Part shown: positions 48,883 through 60,415 of the stretch, one piece after another
How the letters are laid out: each line of letters opens with the position of its first letter
Numbering within the stretch: position 1 is the first letter of the stretch
From: Skeletonema tropicum
Lineage: Eukaryota > Bacillariophyta > Thalassiosirophyceae > Thalassiosirales > Thalassiosiraceae
Reading direction: 5' to 3'
Assembly (NCBI GenBank): GCA_037178625.1
Contig: CM074136.1
Location: 744,001 to 808,000, forward strand
Length of the DNA stretch: 64,000 nt
The notes under the pieces: model-generated
The model's input: only the letters and a program-made list of their open reading frames with translations
What the model was told of the DNA's origin: nothing
Databases searched by the model: none
Position numbers and translations under genes: made by a program

Positions 48883-50930
48883 TTACACCGTAGTCACCGG
48901 TCCTTGCTGCTGCTGTTGCTGTTGCGGCTGATACTGTTCATCCTTTGGAACCTCCCATTCGAAACCAATACTCTCTAACTTAATAACTACAATAAAAGAC
49001 GCGGCATTACAATGAAGGACGAAAGTAAGCAACAATTGACACAACACAGAACAACAATACACAGCACGTAAAACTCACGATGCTCATCAGAAATCTTCTT
49101 CGTACGCCTCGCCTTCCTCTGCAACTGCACCCACTTCCCAAGTCGAAGATCCGCCTTCCACTTCAAAGGGACTCTTGCATTCCCATTCTGTTCCTTGAAC
49201 TCCTTCAACTTTTCATAATGATCATCCCACGAACGTGACGAGCCATAATTTGACTTGATGTCAAAGTTGAATCCCAATGCCTTCAACTCATCAAACTCTG
49301 CTTCCATCTTGGCATCCCCCGCCAACTCACCGTCCTCCCATTTTTGATACTTGGTACTCATTTTCACAGCCCATCCTCCCAAATTATCACAGTGTTTGTA
49401 CTGATGATCAATGTTCAAATGACCCACGTCATCCTTGTAGCTGATGAGTTGTTGGATGCGTTTCTTCCATGGTACATCGGGGATGATTTGTTGGATGCGA
49501 GGACGACCGCGTGGTTTGGCTTCGTTGGCTTCAAAGTTGATTGCGGCGAGTTGTTCGGCTCGTTCTTTGGTGAGTTTGGTGGTGTTACCGTTGTTGTAGG
49601 CTGATGGTAGAATGAGTAGTGATACGAGAGAGAGAGAGAAGAATTCATGTGAGTAAGTTATAACTGCAAATGACAACAAACTTCAATGAACTACAACAAC
49701 AGCAATCAAACTACTCACCCCTCAACTCATAATTAATCTTTTGCACCCAATTATAAAACCGAACCTCATCCTCTTCATCCTCATCCGCCGGCATGGGCAC
49801 ATCAAAGTGACCATGAATCTCCCCAAACTCGGTAAGTTGCTTCAACCGTTCTTCCCATGTAACCAATGGTCCCTTCTCCTTTCGTACCTTCCGTTCACCA
49901 CCTTGAATGGATTTCTTCTGACGTTTGGCAGAACGTTTTTCAGACGAGGTGGATGTGGATCCTGTACCAGTATCCATCCGATATTTCAATTTGGCAAAGA
50001 GTGCCTCCTCCAAGAATGGTGAAGGTTGATGATCGTCACCACCAGCACCACTACTACTACCACCACCGCTGACACTAATCTTGGCACTGGGCAAAGCATC
50101 TCCCATACTCCTCAATAACACCTTCAATCCATCACTTGTCATCCCCCCCACACTCTTCTTATTCTTCTCCCATGCCTCGGCCTTGACTTGAGTACGTAAC
50201 CACATGAAGTAATTGTAAATCTCCGCATGTAATTCCGATCGTTGGGCATTGTTGAGTATCCCCTTGGGGAAAAGCTTCTCCTCACGTGGACGTTTGTTGT
50301 TGTTGTTGTTGGTGGTCGTCGTTGTTCCATCTTCACCACCTGATTTCGCAGCCGCCGCAGCTGCCATGGCCGCAGCAAGCTTCCAAATCATCCCCCGCTC
50401 CACCACCCACACCCATAATACTCCCATGAAACATGGCACCCTCCACCACTTCTCGTGGAATATCCGTAACTGAATTGATATTTGGACTCCATAATGGATA
50501 TCCTCGTACAATTGTACTCACTCCTCCTCCTCCTCCTCCCCCCCCACCACCGTCGGCGGCTGCTGCAGAATTATTATTATTGACCACTTCCACACATTCC
50601 ACGTATGGGATAGCATTTGGATATTTGGTACACCACGCAGCTCGTGTCGAGTACGGAATGAAGGTTAGTTCCTTATCAAAGCCATATTTCGCCAAATGAG
50701 TCTTGACCAATGTCTCACTGGTGGGAGTGAGTGTTTGAACCCACGCAAAGGTGTGTTCTTCACGAGTGACGGGCTGACCGCCACTTCCGTGGATTATAGT
50801 GGGGGAGGAGCGGATGGCGTGGAGTATGCCGGAGGGGTGGGATGTGCGGAGGGATTTGGGGAGGTTGGATTTGTAGAGGATGGTGACCTTTTGGGAGCGG
50901 TTTAGTGTAGGAGGATGAGGTTGTTGACAT
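48883..50930 (-). CDS. Helicase-associated-domain protein, at least three exons, with two probable one-base errors
   Basis: Exons inferred: 50930-49719, 49600-49079 and 48986-48883, with GT-AG introns of 118 and 92 bp. They join two or three helicase-associated (HA) units: WEERLKQLTEFGEIHGHFDVP, WKKRIQQLISYKDDVGHLN and a last one ending DEHLIKLESIGFEW. The tail is Gln-rich. The N-terminal half has Gly, Ala and Asn runs. Two frame breaks sit in homopolymers: T4 at 50889-50892 and C5 at 50392-50396. Losing one base at each would connect ATG 50930 with the rest. HA domains are common, often repeated, in diatoms and are thought to bind nucleic acid; no helicase motor is present. Confidence 0.75.
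48987..49078 (-). other. Intron in the HA-domain gene (92 bp)
   Basis: Donor CATC|GTGAGT and acceptor TTATTGTAG. The splice joins ISDEH to LIKLESIGFEWEVP, the expected HA ending, and avoids a hydrophobic readthrough peptide. Confidence 0.8.
49601..49718 (-). other. Intron in the HA-domain gene (118 bp)
   Basis: The donor is GTGAGTAG after NYELR and the acceptor is CTACCATCAG. The splice joins NYELR to AYNNGNTTKLTKERAEQL, giving a normal HA unit. Confidence 0.75.
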
Positions 50931-50953
50931 GGTTGATATAATATAATGATCAC

Positions 50954-51354
50954 GACTTGTGTGTGTTGTTCGTTTTGAAATTTTATGTGTCGAAAAAAGA
51001 AGTTTGAACGCTCTTTCTTTTGCTGATATTGAGGACAGCTATGCTAGATATATGAGCTGTCGTCAGCTTGATGCTTCGTGTTATCTTCGTTTACTGTTTA
51101 ATGGCTGGCTGGACGAGTCGCTCGGCGGTCGTTCACAACAACATCATCATGGTCAGAAAATGCCGTTGCTGTTTGTGGGGTACGGCCATGTCATGCGTTG
51201 AAAAATTTAAACCCCTCAATCTCAGCGTGGGCTGGATGCTGGATTCGCCATTCCGCCCACGCACGCTCGACCCACGACGGATCACGGGAATCACGGCGCG
51301 GCGGCGACGTTCGTTATCTACCCGAAAATGAGTGTGGCCAGGCAACAACAAGCT
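50954..51354. other. Intergenic, no gene
   Basis: This is the upstream flank of the HA gene followed by a GC-rich stretch (51220-51320). No domain-bearing frame. Confidence 0.4.
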
Positions 51355-51600
51355 GTGTGTGGGGCTTTAGGTTATTTCTGTGCTACGGTAAACTACGTAT
51401 CACTGGTATTGTAAACAAGAAAAGTATCTGTAGATGGCTGAGAAGACTCTTGACTGAGAGCTACTTCTTTGTGAAATAGATCTGCCACCTGTACTGTGTA
51501 ATAAATATAAATTTTGGTCATCATTGAGCGATGATGTGGTGGTCGGGCCATTGTTGCTCTCATAGAGTGCTTGAATGGCAGCTATGGGTGGTGACGCTAG
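51355..51600 (-). repeat. Dispersed repeat, 3' end of a truncated LINE (copy 4)
   Basis: GGGGCTTTAGGTTATTTCTG, TACGGTAAACTACGTATCAC and GTAAACAAGAAAAGTATCTG match the copies at 10.6, 17.2 and 32.4 kb. Next to it, GCTATGGGTGGTGACGCTAG (51575-51594) equals the last codons of the RT remnant at 53.65 kb. Confidence 0.65.
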
Positions 51601-53349
51601 TTAAATCTACTAACAAAACGAATTTTGGAAAATCGCCTTGATACTTCTCAGACAGCTTCAGTATACCCCTAGAGGACCAATGAACTGCAAAGGGAGCCGT
51701 TTTTGCTCAAATAGTTATGTAGTTATCAAGATATTCAGTTTGTTAGTGACCCACTAGTTAATTGCCCTTTTTGCGCTTTTTATGGTCTCTGTAGTGATCA
51801 AATCGTCAAATCACCGCCCGATCTCGCCAAGATTGGTCCATTTGGGTCATTTCGTGCCATTCGTATCGTTGGATTCGTCTTCATCGGCGATGTTGGTGGT
51901 CGTAGGGGCGTCATTGTCGGCTCCTCCAAGGGGCCGAAAATCGGTGAATTGATTTGGCGCGCTTCGACATCGGGCCTCAAAATCACACAGAACAAAACAT
52001 CACCAAAACTACCATGTTCGACCGCACCGTGCACCATGTTACGGATCTCATCGGAGGCCGAACGAGGCTCCATGTACAGCTTATTGTCTATAAATCCAAT
52101 GTCTACAGTCGTTATTTGGCTCGAAATAGGTCTACGTGGTCGTAATGCAATTTGAAATGGGACGTGGAAAATTGCCATCTTCCCGCGTACCTTACCCATC
52201 GTGGGTGATATCACAACATTACGAACGTTCTAGTGCAGTGAATACATCCGCTGGTGTTATATAAGGATTGGGTGGGTCAGTTTTGTATCGTGGTCTGATT
52301 TAGAGTCTTCAACTTTGGCAAACTCGGCCCGAATATCCAGCTTGGTTGCTTTTTGCTTTCGCCTTCTTCAACTCGCCTGCCCGACGCCGACGCTTGGTGC
52401 TGAGGGTGTTTGGAGCCTTTCCATCTGCAAATCTCCAACAGGCTTAATGAAGTTTACCGAGATTATTCGTTTCAGTGCAAGTTGGAGTTGCTCTCCGCAT
52501 CACAAAACACTTGGTCTTATGGCTCACTGCAAGGTTGTAAAAGCGAGGAAAGACCTTTTCGAGTTCTTCAAAGAAACGATTCACTAGGACATCTTCCCAA
52601 TACATCTCCTTCAAGACTTTGCCAAGTCACTTTGTAGGCTCAATTGTATCTCTTGACTTCCACGCCAAATCATTGGCTGTCTTTAGCGTTGCAGCTTTTT
52701 CGATTTGATCTTCCAATGAGGTCTTACTGTAAGTGGTAGACTGCTTTTCCTTGCTGCAATTCCTTCCGTATGGGCTACTTTATTTCAAGTTCCTCTTACC
52801 GACGTATGTTTCACGCTTCACAATACTGCTAATGCTAAAGCGAGAGTGAATTCATGCATTTAGTAGGTGGATGTCTCAGAGTGACGACGGCTTGCTTCAC
52901 TTGTAGGAATGACACCATCGGAATCTGGCACGCTTTGATACGATTCAACTCAATCTATCTATTGCACCTACCTAATAAATCGACACGGCATGGTTTTATG
53001 GATGAATATATTGCTGTTGGTATCAAATATGAACCAAATGCATCGCACACATGTGAAAAGCGATCTCTCTATTGCATTGCCCAGTTTAGACGCAGTATTA
53101 CGCAGCAAAAAGAGCTACTCCAACCTAGCACAGCGATCGGCTCGCTCCAGTAGGTCTTCTAGAAGAGCTCTGCAAGTGGAATGGGTTGAATCGACCGCTT
53201 AGTTGCCGAGAATGAACAGCTTGACTGTCGGAGGTCGGATCTTCTCTGCGATTAAAAATTGCTAGCAAATCGAAAATCGCTAGCTAAATGAACGAAAAAA
53301 ATTTGAAAATGGGTTGAAATGATGTCTCAGGGAGTCGTCGATTCTATGG
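51601..53349. other. Long stretch without recognised genes
   Basis: Several frames of 60-140 codons (51798-52214 on minus, 52315-52637 and 52854-53202 on plus) have no recognisable domains and are not joined by clear splice sites. The composition is coding-like in places, so degraded genes or mobile elements are possible. Confidence 0.4.
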
Positions 53350-53448
53350 CTCTGAGGGGTCGAATGCTGTCGTACAGATATGCACTGGATTCCTGAACAT
53401 CTCACGAGTCGAATGCATGCCTGTACGACAGCATTCGACCCCCCAGAG
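53350..53448. repeat. Hairpin: 28-bp inverted repeat with 43-base loop
   Basis: Arm 53350-53377 (GGGGTCGAATGCTGTCGTAC inside) pairs with 53421-53448 with one mismatch. It could be a small foldback element or a precursor of small RNA. Confidence 0.85.
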
Positions 53449-53647
53449 TGTGAGAGAGCCGATCCAAAGTCAGACAAGCGCTAAACTTTGGACGATTCCA
53501 TCTCGTCTCATAGTCGAGCAAATCACACAAACAACACATGAATCATAAACTAGAGGAGATAAGCTTTCCATTGGTAGTCTTGGTTTCATCGTAGAGTTAC
53601 TATTCGCTTACTCTATCTATTTCCAAAAAAGTAGCCATTTTAAGGTT

Positions 53648-56040
53648 TTACTTAGGCGCGCTACTAGCGTCACCACCCATAGCAGCTAGTCCTGCTGAGC
53701 CGTTTGCCTTGCAAATCGTTCTCCCGAATATTTGTGTGTAGTAGGTGCTTGGGTCAGGGCTTTTGTAGGATCCCACGTATTGATAGTTTCGTTGTTTTGA
53801 TTTCCAAATTGAGTCGGCTCGTTCTAGGATGTTTGATGGGGTTCTAGTGAATGCTTGGTGAGCCATGTTGGAGGCGTTTGGGAATTTGGACTTGTCGATG
53901 TTGTGGAGTGTTTTGTAGTCGCTGGGTGGAGGTGAGCCATAGGAAGTAATTTATTGTGGGTCCGAAGAGGCCTAGTGGGCTGATGGCGAAAGGGAGTAGT
54001 TGCATGTTATCTGAGTAAAGTTCTCCGATGATTTGTTCTCCGGTGAGTGTTATTTGTATTTGTGATGAGCTGTCGCTGTCGGTGCGTGATGCATTTGAAC
54101 CTCTGACTCTTTGAAACTTGCTCTTCTCTGCCGAAAGGAGTGACGCGACGATATTGTTTGATTTAGCGTTACTTCCACCTCGGGATGGAGAAGGGCAGGT
54201 GTCAGAGTTGCATGTGACCATGTCAAATCCAATTTTTGATAGTTTGCATCTGTAGTGGCTCTCGTTTGAGACTATTGGGAGGTTGAAGTGGGTGTCGAAT
54301 GGTTTAATGTTGGATTTTTGATGCTGCGGACTAAGCCTGTAGTTTCTTTACAGATTTTTGTGTCTGTGAGTTGGATGAAGGGAATGAGTGTTTCCATCTC
54401 CTTGTGCCACATATCTCTCCATTTGTTGTGCATCTTCGTTTTGAATTGTTTGCTGAGGTGGCTGCATTGATATAGATGGTCTCCTTTTGTGTCGAAGTCT
54501 TGTTTGCAGAAGGGGCATTTGAGTTGTTTTCTGTTGTTTCCCAAATGTTCATACGTAAACAGCGGAGGAGGTTGGTTCTGAAAAGGCGGTTGTCTTGTCT
54601 ATTTTCTTCATCGCTTCTTGGAAGGTCCAAAACCAAAAGTCCTTGTCCCATCTTGCCGTCGATGATTTCTGCGATGTTGTGTGTGCTGTCGTTTGGAAGG
54701 TAATTGATCATTTTTCCACTTAGGCGAGAGGATGCTTCCTTGTTGATAATATCATGGCATTTTTGTAGTGGTGTATCATTGATGAAGGTTGATATTCCTT
54801 GAGCTGTATCATCTCCGGTGCATATCTTTGCTATTGCCGGTGCAAATTTGTTGAAGATTTGGAAGGTGGTAGATGGATTGGTCTCTCTATTTGCATAGAG
54901 TGATGTGATTGATTCGGGTAGCATGAATCTTGTGCGCTTTGGTCCAAGAAATACTCCATTATAGATTGTGTTGAGTGTTCCTTTGGTTGCTAGAATTGAA
55001 GCTGGAATGGCTTTGTCTCTTGGAGTGTTGAGGCCGAGTCCTCCCATTTTTGTGCTCATGTTCATTAGGAGTTGTGAGTGGGTAGGTACTGTGTCTTTGT
55101 TGGTAATGGATTTGATGATGTGTGCATTGATATTGTCGAATGCTCTGGCAGTGAGACTATCCCATGTGTCTCAAGCGTCTCCGATGCAAATGGAAGTATG
55201 AGCATGAGCATAAACATCGGCTGGAAAGAGATGATTTAGGCGTTGAGATGTGCATTGTCTGTAGAGTTGGATGATGGTTTGGTCGTCGTCGAGGCCGTTT
55301 AGGAGGTTGTCGGCGTCAGTTTGTATCTTCTGGAGATAGTCGGTGATGGTGATGAAGGCTTTTTGGAATGATGGCGAACCGATTGGGGAGCCTAAGATGC
55401 GAAGGCCGTTTGTTTCTTCATACATTACAGAGTCTTTGGTGGAATAAAGTGAGATTGCTTCTTGGAGGTTTTGTGCTACAAAGAAGTTGGATTGGAAGTG
55501 AGCGTGAAGAACAGAATGTCCGGAGGTAGTGGTCATAATTCTTGTTTTGTCTGTGTTCATTACAGCTCCAAGTGGGATCCCGAGATCTTTGAAACGTTGT
55601 AGAAAGAAATGTACATCTTCGATTGGTAAAAGGCAGTTGGTGTCGTCGACATACGCCATTATGATGGGAGCTCCTCCTTTGCCGTCGTCGAGTGGTTGGT
55701 TGTTTTGAAGTCGCTCGATGGCTCGGTCCATTAGTTCTGCATTGATTTGTCGGAGGATGTGAGTGAGGACGATTCCAGCGAATAGGGGTGAAAGTGGACA
55801 GCCTTGGGTGAAGCCTTCTGCTACTCGGAATTCTTGCCATGTGTTGTATTCATCTTTGAATTTGGCTGTATGGAAATCTTCGTAGAGCATGTTGGTGAAT
55901 GGTAGTAGATGAGGGAACTCATGTGCAATAATTTCTCTTACACAGCTTGTGTCTGGATACCGCATTCAACATGTTTCGGATGTCTAGAGATACAAGTGCG
56001 CGTGTGGGTAGGTGCTTGACACACCGCCACTCAGCTTTGA
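53648..56040 (-). pseudogene. Non-LTR reverse transcriptase, 5'-truncated and broken
   Basis: Read on the minus strand, ALVSLDIRNM (motif A) near 56000 is one frame away from SCVREIIAHEFPHL (55965 downwards). GFTQGCPLSPLFAGIVL and MAYVDDTN complete the RT core. A TGA stop (55171-55173) interrupts the same frame, which continues to 54331. After another frame change at about 54544 comes CPFCKQDFDTKGDHLYQCSH, a zinc-finger-like C-terminal motif. The last parts (LPFAISPLGLFGPTINYFLW, 53844-54221, and FGRTICKANGSAGL, 53648-53866) complete the tail. There is no endonuclease in view. The family also left the fragments at 24-380 and 10459-10600. Confidence 0.8.
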
Positions 56041-56339
56041 CACATGTTGTGGTCATCTAAGTGTCAACCACCGTCACCATGACACTAATGGCCGCGGTCA
56101 TCGACTTTCATTGTGGTCATAAATAAATGATCCAGTGTCAACATTCTTGGAGTGAGTTGTTATTATGAATGCTGAGTGTAACGAAGCATGAATGAGAACA
56201 AACAGATACAGACATCTTTCAAAGGATGCGATGAGATGAACATCAAACCAACAGAACAAACATCAAAGAGTGCGTTGTCACCATGAATGCTGAGTGCAAA
56301 GAAGCATGAATGGAACGACGACACGATTGGGGGACATGT
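56041..56339. other. Junction region with a ~38-bp direct repeat
   Basis: ATGAATGCTGAGTG-AACGAAGCATGAATG near 56165 recurs with changes near 56283. The stretch separates the truncated RT from the 2.28-kb duplication. Confidence 0.5.
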
Positions 56340-57007
56340 GACTTGTTATCTGAAAGCAAGCCTATGATATCGCCGTTACCTAAAAACAGATTGCCTAGAC
56401 CTTGAGGGTATTGAATAATATCGCTCCAGTCTTCATTTTGAAGTAACGAATTACGTCTGTGGGTGTTGCCTTGGTCTTGGACACCATCGCAATCGTTGCC
56501 TTCTTCAACGATCAGGGCAAGTCCTGAGGCACAAGATGCTGGGTTTAGAGTTGGGCCTGGTTCACAGTTCTCACTCTTTGCCGGAATGAGCATTGTTTGC
56601 ATGTCGGTGTTGGTTCCTTCTCTTGAGCCAGCGTTGACATCGGCAGCAGTGGACCGAGACATGTCTTCTCCGCCGCCAACGATTCGGGCAAGTACTGAGG
56701 CGCAAGATGCTGGATCTAGAGCAGTGCCTGTGTTACAGTTCTCGCAATTTGTCTGAAGAATGCTCCGCGTTTGCATGTCATTTCCTTCTACGACATCAGC
56801 ATTGGCAACGGAGGTAGAACTGGAAAGAGCGGTGGACGGATAGCTACGTTGAGAAGCGGTTTGAGCACGGAGCATATCCAACGTAGAGATCTTGGAGTGC
56901 TTTAGCGCCTCGATGGATGCAGCGGGAGCTGTGGAGGAGACACTGGGAGGTCTGCCAATGCAAGACTGGTGATGGTGCTTTGTTGGATGGCTTGATGTGC
57001 TGTTCAT
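56243..57007 (-). CDS. Ser/Thr-rich hypothetical protein with an internal repeat (copy 1)
   Basis: The 254-residue frame has no recognised domain. Two related segments, NCNTGTALDPASCASVLARI and NCEPGTL-type PASCASGLALIVEEG, show an internal duplication of ~55 residues. The final ~35 residues lie outside the duplicated DNA and differ from the second copy. A GATxIQYPQGLGN-like region near the end is conserved between copies. Expression is unproven; it could be a fragment of a larger gene. Confidence 0.45.
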   Translation of the reverse strand: MNSTSSHPTKHHHQSCIGRPPSVSSTAPAASIEALKHSKISTLDMLRAQTASQRSYPSTALSSSTSVANADVVEGNDMQTRSILQTNCENCNTGTALDPASCASVLARIVGGGEDMSRSTAADVNAGSREGTNTDMQTMLIPAKSENCEPGPTLNPASCASGLALIVEEGNDCDGVQDQGNTHRRNSLLQNEDWSDIIQYPQGLGNLFLGNGDIIGLLSDNKSHVPQSCRRSIHASLHSAFMVTTHSLMFVLLV

Positions 57008-58172
57008 GATGATACTGTATGGCTAGAGATGTTGTCTTGGGATTGGTGAAGTTCATATTATTATGAATTATGATAGTAGCAGATACCTGAGAGAGATGAC
57101 TACTTACGTCATAATACTTCTAGAGGCATGTAATTCCTTGATATTTAATCGTAGTCGCGGGAGTTTCAAGACCAATTCTCGCCATCTGTCAAGTTTAGCT
57201 CCGCCATCTGTCGAGTTCAAAGCTCAAGTTGCCGACCAATCTTCAACTTACAAGGGAAGTGCCGCGAACTCAATCCCCCGGGGGGTCTAACAATTTTGGC
57301 TAGTCTCTCTACATAGGGAGGTCTACTTACGCTCACTAATTCCCTCTCTAGTGAATGCTGGTAGAAACCGCGAGGGGGGTCTTAAATGGGCTTGATTTGG
57401 AGTGGGGATCTAAGCTGGGTATATACATAATTGGGGGTTTCCAAGGGTTAACTCTTTCTCGCGCGACACCACTGCCTGCATCTTTTGCGCCACTCACATT
57501 GTAAGTACGTAACTGATGACACAACGGCATTTTTTACAGGCTGTGGGCTTTAAGTGCACTGGTGAGTCCTTTGGCATTTCATCAATCCCAAACAAGCGCC
57601 AAGTCAGGTTGGTGACGATTCCGATTTAGATGACGAACGGATGATCTCTCTGATGATGAACTTGATGCTGGAGTGGAGGCTACCATCGATGTGCCTCCTT
57701 CTTCAAGTTGGTTGTCGAAACTCACTTGGACAAATCGATCGACAAAGAGAATGAGGTCAGACGACGAGTGGGGAATACTTTAAATACATCGGTAACTTCC
57801 AGGTCCAGGGAGGAGGGACAGGCGAAGCCGATAACTACTCTTGCTCTGGAATCAGATTGTCTGACTTCGCTACAAGTTGGAACAACTGGGTCGATACTCT
57901 TAAGTATTCCAAGCTGAAAGATGAGCAGCAGCAACCTCAACCTCAAGTATCTTTGATTTGATTTTCGAACGCCGACCGCATGCCTGCGTGAGGCAGGCGA
58001 TGGGGTCAGCGGCAGATTCGTTTGTTGCTATCAAAAGCTATAAAATCCTTTCCTTTCACATTGCTAGCCATTTCATTGCTCAAGCAGGCAGCATTGCTTT
58101 ATTCGATCAATCGAATTGATCTAGTCGATTGTACGGACAAAAATCGAACTTTTCAGGTAACGAAATGTAATA
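57008..58172. other. No recognised gene (also 60416-61576 in copy 2)
   Basis: Short frames only. A CTCAATCCCCCGGGGGGTCT motif (about 57270) is the one compositional oddity. Some sequence just before the ANK fragment may be decayed coding DNA. Confidence 0.4.
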
Positions 58173-58621
58173 ATGCCTTCGTCTCCTGCAATACGGTATG
58201 CTGACACCTACTTTTCGATGCCTCTGCACATTCTATGTCAGCATCGCGACTCTGCTAGCGTTATTCAACACTTGCTAGAGCTTGACACGACGTCTCTCTT
58301 GGCGCTGCGGATCGAGAGGGAAACACTGCCCTACATTATGTTTGACAAGATGCAAAGTATGAAACCATTGCGATGCTTCTGGATAAGTTTGATGCCATAT
58401 CAGTATCGAAACGTAACGCTGCCAAGAAGCTTCCTATCGATCTGATTTGGGAAAGCAATGCAGTGAATGATAGAGAGAGCATCGAATACACGGACAGAGT
58501 CTTTCGGCTTTTGCGTGCAAATCCAGAAGTGATTATGACCAGCAATATCACAACGAAGCAGCCAGCTGATGCGGATGCAGCTCAAAACGTGAAGAAGAGA
58601 AAGTTTGGTCGTGAAGAGTAG
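58173..58621 (+). pseudogene. Ankyrin family 1 C-terminal fragment (copy 1)
   Basis: SMPLHILCQHRDSASVIQHL, then in another frame GAADREGNTALHY and YETIAMLLDKFDA, SVSKRNAAKKLPIDLIWES and a KKRKFGREE tail. A frame change lies near 58300 and a TGA near 58347. It covers the last ~150 residues of the family only. Confidence 0.8.
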
Positions 58622-58744
58622 ACATCCACGCTCAACACCTTTACATGCATGTGACAGATGACAACGTGGAACCGCCCAAAGACCGTTGCAATAGTAAGAA
58701 CTGGCTAGTATATTGAACGATACCAACAAACTAAGAAGAATTCG

Positions 58745-58930
58745 ATGCAACCACAGGGGGTAACCCCCTATCAATCCCGGTAGACAGCAGGGCTTGGAGT
58801 GCGATCTGGGAAACATAATTGGCAGTGTTACTCCCGCAGGTATTGATACAAGACATAAATGATGGTTGTAGTTATAATAATCTCGCCCCTAGAGCGGACC
58901 AACCTGACGTGCTTAGATTACTGTTATCAT
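58745..58930 (+). mobile_element. 3' fragment of a LINE related to the 1.2-7.8 kb element
   Basis: GGCTTGGAGTGCGATCTG, GAAACA, then TCGCCCCTAGAG and TTACTGTTAT occur in the same order as in the 3' untranslated region at 7670-7805, at roughly two-thirds identity. Confidence 0.65.
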
Positions 58931-59744
58931 CAGGAGCCTCTATCTTCTACGGATGTCAAATCACTTGCACGAGCTTGGAGGACGTCTTGAATGATGTTTC
59001 GTGTCATTGCGTTGTATTCTGCCTTGGTGTACCACAGCTCGTTTTTGTCCTCGTGCCTAGGAACAATGTAAAGCTGCGCTGTTTTGGCAAATCGCACATG
59101 CACATTGTCGCTTCTGAGGGGGGTGTCTACGATCAATTCGGACTCCATGTTCAAGTTTTGTTTTGTATTTTTGAGATGCGAAGTTGTGAGTTATGAGTCA
59201 CAGCTGTAAATACGAGCTGAGCAAGAAGTAATCTGGATATGATGTACAAGAGGGCAGCTGCACGTCAAAGATGTGGCTGGCTGAGTTAATCTCAATCTCA
59301 CAAATTTTGTGCACAACATTTTATCTAATCCCCACTTCTCCCTTCAAACAGAGATGCACAGCTCGGACGGACTAAAAAATGCAAATTGTAAATTCTCGTC
59401 ATCTGTCAAATTCAGAGCTCAAAGTTGCTAAGTTGCTGTACCTACTTATGTAAATTAGTTGCGAACAGTGCTTTGGCGACAGCATGGCCGCATCACCAAG
59501 ACAATAGATTCGTCACGCGTGACTCTCTCTCTCGCTGGACAAGTACCTACTTACTCAAGCACCAACATCCCGAAGAGCAGAGTTACTGTGCAATAGATCT
59601 TCACATTGACAGTCGACAAGTACCGCAGAGCAGCATAACATCATACTTTCTCAAGATAAATTTAATGCTTATACTATCTTCCAAGTTATTCTCTCTAGAT
59701 ATAACTACGAAGACTGCGCTTGATCCCCTAGAATACTACTAATT
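58931..59744. other. Unique spacer between the duplicated segments
   Basis: No domain-bearing frame was recognised on either strand. The short frames at 58819-59196 and 59425-59742 are not supported as genes. Confidence 0.45.
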
Positions 59745-60415
59745 GACTTGTCATCTGAAAGCAAGCCTATGATATCGCCGTTACCTAAATACAGATTGCC
59801 TAGACCTTGAGGGTATTGAATAATATCGCTCCAGTCTTCATTTTGAAGTAACGAATCAAGTCTGTGTGTGTTGCCTTGGTCTTGGACACCATCGCAATCG
59901 TTGCCTTCTTCGACGATCAGGGCAAGTCCTGAGGCACAAGATGCTGGGTTTAGAGTTGGGCCTGGTTCACAGTTCTCACTCTTTTTTGCCGGAATGAGCA
60001 TTGCTTGCATGTCGGTGTTGGTTCCTTCTCTCGAGCCAGCGTTGACATCGGCTGCAGTGGACCGAGACCTGTCTTCTCCGCCGCCAACGATTCGGGCAAG
60101 TACTGAGGCGCAAGATGCTGGATCTAGAGCAGTGCCTGTGTTACAGTTCTCGCAATTTGTCTGAAGAATGCTCCGCGTTTGCATGTCATTTCCTTCTACG
60201 ACATCAGCATTGGCAACGGAGGTAGAACTGGAAAGAGCGGTGGACGGATAGCTACGTTGAGAAGCGGTTTGAGCACGGAGCATATCCAACGTAGAGATCT
60301 TGGAGTGCTTTAGCGCCTCGATGGATGCAGCGGGAGCTGTGGAGGAGACACTGGGAGGTCTGCCAATGCAAGACTGGTGATGGTGCTTTGTTGGATGGCT
60401 TGATGTGCTGTTCAT
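59705..60415 (-). CDS. Ser/Thr-rich hypothetical protein with an internal repeat (copy 2)
   Basis: This 236-residue frame is nearly identical to the one at 56243-57007 up to the left edge of the duplication. There the C-terminus changes to SISSILGDQAQSS. The different ends indicate that at least one copy is cut by the duplication border. No domain is recognised. Confidence 0.45.
   Translation of the reverse strand: MNSTSSHPTKHHHQSCIGRPPSVSSTAPAASIEALKHSKISTLDMLRAQTASQRSYPSTALSSSTSVANADVVEGNDMQTRSILQTNCENCNTGTALDPASCASVLARIVGGGEDRSRSTAADVNAGSREGTNTDMQAMLIPAKKSENCEPGPTLNPASCASGLALIVEEGNDCDGVQDQGNTHRLDSLLQNEDWSDIIQYPQGLGNLYLGNGDIIGLLSDDKSISSILGDQAQSS

Larger units (their letters stand above)
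56340..58622. repeat. 2.28-kb direct duplication, copy 1
   Basis: From GACTTGTTATCTGAAAGC to GAAGAGTAGA this segment matches 59745-62026 almost base for base. The few indels include a 6-bp one near 57800. It contains the Ser-rich frame and the ANK fragment. The intervening 1.1 kb is unique. Confidence 0.92.

Noticed and set aside
50333..50511. Programmed frameshift or two separate genes in the HA-domain locus
   Set aside because: A one-base homopolymer error explains it more simply; no slippery heptamer with a downstream structure was recognised.
51798..53202. Genes in the frames of 60-140 codons
   Set aside because: No domains, no consistent splice sites and no homologous copy in the window; left as unassigned.
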